DNA of 9,806 bases from Chloroflexota bacterium (lineage in GTDB: Bacteria > Chloroflexota > UBA5177 > JANWHV01), in the NCBI GenBank assembly GCA_025924845.1, contig JAICHN010000176.1:1-9806 (forward strand). Reading direction: 5' to 3'. The notes under the pieces were generated by a model. It ran no database searches. It had not been told where the DNA came from and worked only from the letters and a program-made list of their open reading frames with translations. Shown in pieces: positions 1 through 5,500 of the stretch. How positions within the stretch are numbered: position 1 is the stretch's first letter; every line of letters begins with the position of its first letter. The position numbers were made by a program, and so were the translations under genes.

Positions 1-846
1 ATTGCCCTCGAGTTATACCTCAAGCGCCTCTTGATCGGCGGCATCGACAAGCTGTTCGAGATTGGGCGGGTGTTCCGTAACGAGGGCGTGTCGCGAAAGC
101 ATAATCCTGAGTTCACCATGCTGGAGTTGTATTGGGCGTACGCCGACTACAACGACATTATGGAGTTGGTAGAGTGGCTTGTCTCCGAAACGGCGCTCGC
201 CCTCCACGGTAGCCGCGTCATCCAGGTGGGGGAACAGGAGGTTGACCTGAGCCCGCCATGGCCGCGTCTGCCGCTCCGCGATGCCATTCTGAGCGAGACC
301 GGCATCGACTTCGCCGCCTTCCCGACCGGCCGGGAGGACGCTTTCCGAGAGGCGGCGCGGGCGCGCGGGCTGTCGCTCCCGGCCGATACCTCGCGTGGTA
401 AGATCATTGATGAACTACTTTCCACATTTGTCGAACCTAAGCAGATCGCCCCCATATTCCTGATCGATTACCCGATCGAGCTTTCACCGCTTGCCAAGCG
501 CAAGGCCGACGACCCAACCTTAGTGGAACGGTTTGAGGCATTCGCGGGCCGTGTAGAGTTGGCTAACGCATTTACCGAACTGAACGATCCGGAGGACCAG
601 CGCCAACGGTTCGAGGCGCAGGCCATTGACCGCGCCGCCGGCGATCAAGACGCGCATAGTTTCGACGAGGATTTCCTGGAGGCCATGGAGCACGGCATGC
701 CTCCGGCGGGCGGTCTGGGGATCGGGATCGATCGGCTGGCCATGTTGCTCACCGGGGCGGAGTCGATCAAGGACGTGCTGTTTTTCCCCCATATGCGGCG
801 CGGCACGGAGTTGGGGGAGCAAGGGGCCGAGACGGATGACGCGTAG
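1..846 (+). CDS. lysS: Lysyl-tRNA synthetase (class II), C-terminal part, 5' end outside window
   Basis: Charges tRNA(Lys) with lysine in the cytosol, using ATP. The reading frame is open from base 1, so the start codon and the N-terminal OB-fold anticodon-binding domain lie outside the window. The 281 visible residues are the class II catalytic core. It opens with the conserved ELYLKRL segment. Motif 2 follows as FEIGRVFRNEG and HNPEFTMLELYWAYADY (about nt 55-150). Motif 3 is GGLGIGIDRLAMLLTG, followed by the family ending KDVLFFPHMR (about nt 709-798). The segment IELSPLAKRK (nt 475-504) and ELANAFTELNDPEDQ are also typical of bacterial LysRS. A short acidic tail of about 15 residues follows the usual end. 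The gene ends 84 bases before galU on the same strand. No broken motif is seen, and the identification is firm. Confidence 0.96.
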   Translation: MALELYLKRLLIGGIDKLFEIGRVFRNEGVSRKHNPEFTMLELYWAYADYNDIMELVEWLVSETALALHGSRVIQVGEQEVDLSPPWPRLPLRDAILSETGIDFAAFPTGREDAFREAARARGLSLPADTSRGKIIDELLSTFVEPKQIAPIFLIDYPIELSPLAKRKADDPTLVERFEAFAGRVELANAFTELNDPEDQRQRFEAQAIDRAAGDQDAHSFDEDFLEAMEHGMPPAGGLGIGIDRLAMLLTGAESIKDVLFFPHMRRGTELGEQGAETDDA

Positions 847-849
847 CAC

Positions 850-864
850 GGCCTGCGGCAGGCT
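850..864 (+). terminator. Short hairpin just after lysS, weak terminator candidate
   Basis: Five bases after the lysS stop, GCCTG (851-855) and CAGGC (859-863) can pair around a CGG loop, with a further G-U pair possible at 850/864. What follows is TTCTCGCC rather than a run of T, so it does not meet the usual picture of an intrinsic terminator. It may be a weak terminator, an RNA 3'-end stabiliser, or chance in GC-rich DNA. Confidence 0.22.
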
Positions 865-917
865 TCTCGCCACTCATCTCGATGAAAGTTCCGTCACTGG
901 GAAAGCCGCCACAGCGG

Positions 918-924
918 AAAGGAA
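918..924 (+). promoter_or_regulatory. Ribosome binding site of galU
   Basis: AAAGGAA lies six bases before the ATG at 931. It fixes this ATG as the galU start and is one of the two clear Shine-Dalgarno sequences in the window. Confidence 0.7.
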
Positions 925-930
925 CGCACG

Positions 931-1824
931 ATGCCGACCAAGGTTCGCAAGGCCGTAATCCCGGCGGCGGGATTGGGTACCAGGCTGCTCCCCGCGACCA
1001 AGACCATACCCAAAGAGATGCTTCCCGTGGTAGACAAGCCGGTGATCCAGTATATCGTGGAGGAAGCGGCGGCCAGCGGCATCGAGCAGGTGGTCATCGT
1101 GACCAGCCGGGGTAAACAGGCGCTCGAGGATCATTTTGACCGCAACTTCGAGCTGGAATACCGCCTCAAAAGTAGCGGCAAGACGGCGCTCCTTGAGGCT
1201 GTGGTCCATGCCGCCCAATTGGTGGAGGTGGTGTTTGTGCGCCAGCCCGAGCCGCGGGGCAACGGCCATGCCGTACTCTGTGCCCGTCATGTAATCGGTA
1301 ATGAGCCATTCGCCATGCTCTGGGGAGACGACTTCGTAGACTACGGCAACCCGCCCGTCGAACCCTGCGTGGCCCAACTCATGCGCGTCTATGAGCAGTA
1401 TGGAGCCAGCGTACTGGCCGCGATTCATGCTCCGCGCGCGGAGTGGAACCGCTACGGCATGATCGCGCACGAGCAGATCGACGAGCGTATCTTCCGGGTC
1501 AAGTCGATTATCGAAAAGCCGCCGATCGACGAGTCGCCTTCCGATCTGGCCCAGGTGAAGGGTTGCATTCTCACCCCGGAGATCTTCGAGATTCTGGCCG
1601 AGACACCGCCGCAGAAGGGTAACGAGATCTGGCTGATCGACGCTATCCATACCCTGATCGGTATCCAACCGGTCTATGCCTATGTGTTCGAGGGTAAGCG
1701 CTACGATACGGGCAACGCGCTCGACTACGTAAAGGCGAATGTGGAGTTGGCGCTTGGCCGGCCGGAGTTGGCGGCGCCGCTGCGCGACTATCTGCGCGGT
1801 CTCACCGCGAGCTTCGAGGCATAG
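931..1824 (+). CDS. galU: UTP-glucose-1-phosphate uridylyltransferase (GalU)
   Basis: Makes UDP-glucose and pyrophosphate from UTP and glucose 1-phosphate in the cytosol. UDP-glucose feeds exopolysaccharide, glycolipid and envelope sugar synthesis. At 297 residues it has the normal length for bacterial GalU. The nucleotide-binding motif is at the N-terminus (residues about 8-31, KAVIPAAGLGTRLLPATK then PKEMLPVVDKP). Further family blocks are QYIVEEAAASGIEQVVIVTSRGK, QPEPRGNGHAVLCA, the metal-binding WGDDFVDY, IIEKP and the C-terminal YDTGNALDYVKANVELAL. Two positions differ from the commonest GalU: GNGHA where GLGHA is usual, and NEIWLIDAI where GEIQLTDAI is usual. The reaction assigned is still the most likely, but a relative using another hexose phosphate cannot be excluded. 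The start is set by a good ribosome site. The next gene begins seven bases after the stop. Confidence 0.93.
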   Translation: MPTKVRKAVIPAAGLGTRLLPATKTIPKEMLPVVDKPVIQYIVEEAAASGIEQVVIVTSRGKQALEDHFDRNFELEYRLKSSGKTALLEAVVHAAQLVEVVFVRQPEPRGNGHAVLCARHVIGNEPFAMLWGDDFVDYGNPPVEPCVAQLMRVYEQYGASVLAAIHAPRAEWNRYGMIAHEQIDERIFRVKSIIEKPPIDESPSDLAQVKGCILTPEIFEILAETPPQKGNEIWLIDAIHTLIGIQPVYAYVFEGKRYDTGNALDYVKANVELALGRPELAAPLRDYLRGLTASFEA

Positions 1825-1831
1825 CGCCGGT

Positions 1832-3481
1832 ATGGCGTTTACCAAGGTTCGGGTGCGCACGGCCGCCTGTTTCATCTCGGTGGCATGTATCGGCGCGGCG
1901 AGTTGCGCTTCGGGAGCCGGCCCGACCTCGGTGCATGGCGCGCCGGCCGGTTTGTCCTCCCTCTCGATCGGCCTGACTCAGGAGCCGGATACGCTCAATC
2001 CCATGCTCGCCCAAACCGCCGCCGCGCAGGAAGTGGACAGTGCGATTTTCGATGGGCTGCTCCAGGTCGACGCGCACGACAAGCTCCAGTCGGACCTGGC
2101 TCTTACCTGGGCGCATTCGGCCGACTGGAAGACCTGGACCTTTCATCTGCGGCGCGGCGTACATTGGGCTGACGGCAAGACCTTCACCAGCGCTGATGTC
2201 GCATCGACCTACCAGACCATGAGTAGTCCGACCTCTCCCGTCGCCGTCCCCCCCGGATGGAACCTGGTGGATCGCCTGAGCACGCCCGATCCCGATACGG
2301 TGATTATCCATGTTCGCATGGTGTCGGCGCCCTGGCTCCTACAGCTGGGAACAACCGCGATCTTGCCCCAACACCTGCAGGCCGGCCGGAGCAAGGCGGC
2401 TCTGGCCGCCTTTAGCCGAAAGCCGTTAGGCACTGGACCCTATAGGGTGCTGGACTGGACGCCGGGTCAAGATATCATGCTCACGGCAAACCCTCGATCG
2501 TGGCATGGTACACCGCATTATGCTCGTTTAACCTTTCGCCTCTATGCCGGGGACGCCCAGCTTCTCGCCGCCCTGCATTCGGGCGCGATCCAGGTGGCTC
2601 CGATCAACCCTGGACAAGTGTCGTATGCGCGCCGGGTCGGCCTGCATGTGGTTGAGGGGCCGGGCATGACCTGGTATCACGTGGACCTCAAGCAGTCAGG
2701 GCCGTTGCGCGATCAAGCGGTTCGCCAGGCGCTTGACTATGCCGTGCCCAGGGCTGAGATTCTGCGCACGGTCGCCTTCGGGCATGGGCAGCTCGCCTTC
2801 GCGGATATTGCCCCCGCTCTCGCTCCCTATTTCGACCCGACCCTACGCCCAAGGCCCTATTTGCCGAGTCGCGCCAGGTCGTTGCTCGCGACGGCGGGCT
2901 ATCGACCCGACCCGCACGGTGTATTGCGTCGCTGCTCAACCGCCAAGCAGAAGCCACCATGCCCGGCGCTGGATATTACTCTGTGGAACATTCAGGGCGA
3001 TTCATTCGGCTTCAAGATAAATCAGATCCTGGCCAGGGCATGGGGCGCGATCGGCTTGCGGGTGGCGCGGCGCCAGGAAACGGCAGGGACGCTGTTCGGT
3101 GCCGGAGGGCCGCAGTTCACCCACGACACCACGGGGATCACCTATGCCTGGACCAACGGTGACGACCCCGATGATCGCTTCTATTGGAACAGCAGCTCCA
3201 TTCCGCCTTATCCTTCGGCTACCGGCGGCAATGATGTGGCGTATTTTCATCGGTTCGCCTTCCAGTCCACGATCGATCGTCTGACCAAGCTTGGCGCCGA
3301 TACGACGAACCAGCCGGAGCGGCGGCAGGTCTATCGTGACATTCAGGCGCTGCTGTTGGCGCAGGCTCCCGATATTTTCCTCTACTGGCAGAACCAGCTA
3401 TGGGTAGCCCCGGCTTCCATGCACGGTTTCGTGCCCAACCCTTTCACTCCTCTACTCTGGAATGTCGTTGCCTGGAGTTGA
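1832..3481 (+). CDS. ABC transporter substrate-binding lipoprotein, family 5 (oligopeptide/dipeptide type)
   Basis: Extracytoplasmic binding component (SBP_bac_5 family), probably for peptides, though members also bind nickel or oligosaccharides. The frame is open further upstream inside galU. ATG 1832 is preferred because it gives a proper lipoprotein signal: basic MAFTKVRVR, a hydrophobic stretch, then AASC with Cys25 as the probable lipidated residue (Cys19 is a weaker alternative). GAGG at 1816-1819, inside the galU end, is a distant possible ribosome site. The mature part has the family blocks EPDTLNP (residues 51-57), FDGLLQVD, TWTFHLRRGVHWADGKTFTSADV, GTGPYRV, AVRQALDYAVPRAEI and the ending NVVAW. 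Total length is 549 residues. Its only cysteines after Cys25 are Cys368 and Cys377, probably a disulfide. The seven-base gap to galU suggests co-transcription. No permease or ATPase gene is in the window, so the protein looks orphaned here. The substrate is not determinable from sequence. Confidence 0.9.
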   Translation: MAFTKVRVRTAACFISVACIGAASCASGAGPTSVHGAPAGLSSLSIGLTQEPDTLNPMLAQTAAAQEVDSAIFDGLLQVDAHDKLQSDLALTWAHSADWKTWTFHLRRGVHWADGKTFTSADVASTYQTMSSPTSPVAVPPGWNLVDRLSTPDPDTVIIHVRMVSAPWLLQLGTTAILPQHLQAGRSKAALAAFSRKPLGTGPYRVLDWTPGQDIMLTANPRSWHGTPHYARLTFRLYAGDAQLLAALHSGAIQVAPINPGQVSYARRVGLHVVEGPGMTWYHVDLKQSGPLRDQAVRQALDYAVPRAEILRTVAFGHGQLAFADIAPALAPYFDPTLRPRPYLPSRARSLLATAGYRPDPHGVLRRCSTAKQKPPCPALDITLWNIQGDSFGFKINQILARAWGAIGLRVARRQETAGTLFGAGGPQFTHDTTGITYAWTNGDDPDDRFYWNSSSIPPYPSATGGNDVAYFHRFAFQSTIDRLTKLGADTTNQPERRQVYRDIQALLLAQAPDIFLYWQNQLWVAPASMHGFVPNPFTPLLWNVVAWS

Positions 3482-3504
3482 AGATTGGCGAATCGACGTA
3501 TCAT
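3478..3504 (+). promoter_or_regulatory. Candidate promoter in front of pepF
   Basis: TATCAT at 3499-3504 matches five of six bases of the -10 consensus. TTGAAG at 3478-3483 (overlapping the stop codon of the preceding gene) matches four of six of the -35 consensus. The spacer is only 15 bases, so the -35 assignment is doubtful. A start about seven bases after the -10 would fall at the ATG at 3511. It would make pepF independent of galU and the binding protein. Seen by eye only. Confidence 0.3.
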
Positions 3505-3510
3505 AGATCC

Positions 3511-3570
3511 ATGAGTGGGCGGTTCCACAAGCCGGCGGATGCCGGACGTTTCGATCGGAGAGGTTCATGA
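3511..3570 (+). CDS. Possible 19-residue leader ORF overlapping the pepF start
   Basis: ATG at 3511 opens a frame of 19 codons that starts MSGRFHKP and ends RRGS. It is rich in Arg and Gly and has no recognisable domain. Its TGA overlaps the pepF ATG as ATGA (3567-3570), the arrangement seen for translational coupling. It has no Shine-Dalgarno sequence, but a candidate -10 (TATCAT) ends six bases before it, so it could be read from a leaderless transcript. The pepF ribosome site lies inside it. No attenuator-like run of one amino acid is seen. A chance ORF remains quite possible at this length. Confidence 0.25.
   Translation: MSGRFHKPADAGRFDRRGS
3532..3545 (+). other. Small hairpin upstream of the pepF ribosome site
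   Basis: CCGGC (3532-3536) and GCCGG (3541-3545) pair around a GGAT loop, 11 bases before the pepF Shine-Dalgarno sequence. It has no T run and is not a terminator. It could shape the pepF leader RNA, but five GC pairs easily arise by chance here. Confidence 0.2.
3557..3563 (+). promoter_or_regulatory. Ribosome binding site of pepF
   Basis: GGAGAGG, with its GGAG part six bases before the ATG at 3567, is the strongest Shine-Dalgarno sequence in the window and decides the pepF start. Confidence 0.75.
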
Positions 3571-5384
3571 CCACACCATCCGCGACCCTACCGCGTTGGG
3601 ATGTCACTGGGATCTATCCGAGCCTCGACTCCCCCGAGTTCCAGGCCGACTTCGCCGCCCTTGGCACCGCAGTGGAAGCGTTCGGGAGCGAACTCGACCG
3701 CGGGCAAAGCGACCGGTCGGCGGGCGGCGTGAGTCGCGAACAAACAGCGGAGGCATTTGGCGTATTGATCATGCAGCTCAATGCACTGCTTGAGCAAGCG
3801 ACCACGATTCATGCCTACATCGCTGCCTTTGTGAGCGTCGATTCACGCGATGACCTGGCCCAGGCCAAGCTAAGCCTCATGCACAATCTGCTCGCGCGCC
3901 TAAAGCAGACATATACCCGCTTTACGGCCTGGGTCGGCACCCTAGACGTGGACACACTGATCGCGTCCTCCACTCTTGCCGAGGCGCATGCGTTCTTTAT
4001 CGCTCAGGCACGGGTACACTCCCGTCACCTGATGTCCCCGCCCGAAGAGGAGCTTGCCGCCGCGCTGGCGCCGTCGTCCTCGGCCGCGTGGGAGAATCTG
4101 CACAGCAGTCTCACTTCTCAGTTGTTGGTGCGCTTGGCGGGAGAACAGCACAGGGAAGAGTTGCCGCTCAGCGTGGTGCGCAACCGTGCCGCCGATCCGG
4201 ACCGGGCGGTGCGGAAACTGGCCTACGAGGGAGAACTCCGCGCCTTGAGCGCGGTGGCGCCAGCCGCCGCTGCCGCTTTGAATGGGCTCAAGGGCCGCGA
4301 GCTGGTACTGGCGGAACGGCGCGGTTGGGGTTCTCCTCTTGATGCTGCGTTGTTCACAGCGCATATTGATCGGTGTACCCTCGATGCCCTGATGGAGGCG
4401 GCACATGCCTCGCTGCCCGATTTTCGCCGTTACCTGCGGACCAAGGCGCGGGCCCTCGGCGTCCCGGCGCTGGCCTGGTATGACCTTCAGGCGCCCGTGG
4501 GCGAGAGCACTCGTACGTGGGACTACGCCGCCGGCGCGGAGTTCATCGTGGAACAGTTCGCCACCTTCTCGCCTCGCTTGAGCGGATTGGCGCGGCGCGC
4601 CTTCGCTGAGAGTTGGATCGACGCCGAACCCAGGGAAGGGAAGCAAGGCGGCGCCTTTTGCATGGCGCTCCGCGGTGAGGAGTCCCGCATTCTGGCCAAC
4701 TTCAATCCCTCCTTTGACGGAATCAGCACCCTGGCCCACGAGCTGGGCCACGCCTACCACAATTTCTGCCTGGCCGAGCGCACTCCGCTCCAGCGCGATA
4801 CTCCCGTGACCCTGGCCGAAACGGCCAGCATCTTCTGTGAAACCATCATCTATCACGCAGGTCTGATGCGGGCCGACGCCGGTGAACGACTGCTTCTGCT
4901 GGAAGGAACCTTACAGGGCCAGTGCCAGGTGGTGGTGGATATCATCAGCCGCTTCTTGTTTGAGCAGGACGTGTTCGAGAAGCGGCAGGAGCGCGATCTG
5001 TCGGTCGACGAACTCAACCACCTCATGCTCGCCGCTCAGGGACAGACCTACGGCGACGCGCTCGACCGATCTACTTATCACCCATTGATGTGGGTAGTCA
5101 AAGGTCATTACTACATCGCCGAATTCGCGTTTTATAACTTCCCCTATCTGTTCGGCCTGCTGTTCGGCCTTGGTCTGTACGCGCGCTACCAGGCGGATCC
5201 GGAGCGGTTCAAGGACAACTACGATCGCCTGCTATCCTCCACCGGATTGGCAAGCGCGGCAACACTCGCCTCGCAATTCGGCATCGACATTCAAGACACC
5301 GCATTCTGGGCGGACAGCCTGGACGTGATCCGGACCGACATCGATCAATTCGCGGCGGCCATCGACGCCCGACAGCCGGCCTGA
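3567..5384 (+). CDS. pepF: M3-family oligoendopeptidase F
   Basis: Cytosolic zinc metallopeptidase that cuts short peptides, acting in peptide nutrition and in turnover of signal-peptide or protein fragments. Its 605 residues equal the usual length of the PepF group. The zinc site is HELGH at residues 391-395, inside LAHELGHAYHNF. The third ligand is most likely Glu418 in AETASIFCE, 27 residues after His391 and matching the Glu of the thimet oligopeptidase site. The C-terminal block GHYYIAEFAFYNFPYLFG (about residues 513-530) carries the His/Tyr residues that hold the substrate in this family. The N-terminal WDVTGIYPSLDSPEF is the standard PepF opening. No signal peptide is seen. The gene sits 85 bases after the peptide-type binding protein and ends 111 bases from the convergent sbcC end. 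Intact, with no frameshift or missing catalytic residue. Confidence 0.94.
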   Translation: MTTPSATLPRWDVTGIYPSLDSPEFQADFAALGTAVEAFGSELDRGQSDRSAGGVSREQTAEAFGVLIMQLNALLEQATTIHAYIAAFVSVDSRDDLAQAKLSLMHNLLARLKQTYTRFTAWVGTLDVDTLIASSTLAEAHAFFIAQARVHSRHLMSPPEEELAAALAPSSSAAWENLHSSLTSQLLVRLAGEQHREELPLSVVRNRAADPDRAVRKLAYEGELRALSAVAPAAAAALNGLKGRELVLAERRGWGSPLDAALFTAHIDRCTLDALMEAAHASLPDFRRYLRTKARALGVPALAWYDLQAPVGESTRTWDYAAGAEFIVEQFATFSPRLSGLARRAFAESWIDAEPREGKQGGAFCMALRGEESRILANFNPSFDGISTLAHELGHAYHNFCLAERTPLQRDTPVTLAETASIFCETIIYHAGLMRADAGERLLLLEGTLQGQCQVVVDIISRFLFEQDVFEKRQERDLSVDELNHLMLAAQGQTYGDALDRSTYHPLMWVVKGHYYIAEFAFYNFPYLFGLLFGLGLYARYQADPERFKDNYDRLLSSTGLASAATLASQFGIDIQDTAFWADSLDVIRTDIDQFAAAIDARQPA

Positions 5385-5500
5385 TTTTCGAGTGCGCGAG
5401 TAGAAGCCGCGCCGGAGTGCCATTCGGGCCCCGGCAACCGCGTCTCGTCCAGCGCACCACCATTCAGTGCCCAGAAGGGCGCGCCGGCATACTGCTCAGG
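5379..5500 (-). pseudogene. Possible relic of a glycoside-hydrolase-like gene between pepF and sbcC
   Basis: Read on the minus strand, the gap between the two convergent genes encodes, without a stop, YAGAPFWALNGGALDETRL (within 5435-5500). This resembles the opening PFWxWNxxLDxxxL of large bacterial glycoside-hydrolase-like proteins (GH106-like and related uncharacterised enzymes). Such proteins continue after some 14 residues with an M..LGGFF..xR block. Here the neighbouring frame reads MALRRGFYSRTRKSG (5379-5423), which is weakly similar and would need a short deletion and a frameshift. The segment overlaps the last few bases of both pepF and sbcC, so nothing complete can be encoded. The likeness was recognised from memory only, and chance is a serious alternative. 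Confidence 0.22.
5467..5482. terminator. Hairpin between the convergent pepF and sbcC ends
   Basis: A six-pair stem, including one G-U pair, forms from GTGCCC (5467-5472) and GGGCGC (5477-5482) around an AGAA loop. It lies between the two converging stop codons, where a two-way terminator is expected. Neither side has a T run, so it is at best a weak or factor-assisted terminator. Confidence 0.25.

Noticed and set aside
1..1824. High density of GATC sites, about 21 seen by eye in lysS and galU
   Set aside because: Many arise from the favoured Ile codon ATC after codons ending in G and from Asp GAT before C. Without a codon-aware count there is no case for selection or an origin-like role.
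1739..1831. Longer start for the substrate-binding protein, inside galU
   Set aside because: The extra 31 residues are Trp/Arg-rich, overlap galU by over 80 bases and would bury the lipoprotein signal peptide that begins at ATG 1832.
874..1875. 333-residue open frame on the minus strand opposite galU
   Set aside because: It mirrors galU almost exactly, has no family motifs, and such long antisense frames are common opposite GC-rich genes. galU has a ribosome site and full motif set.
3515..3793. 92-residue frame overlapping the pepF start in another frame
   Set aside because: Starts at a GTG without a ribosome site, mostly inside pepF, and has Arg-rich shadow composition.
3942..4856. 304-residue open frame on the minus strand opposite pepF
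   Set aside because: Entirely within pepF, with low-complexity composition and no recognisable domain; an antisense shadow.
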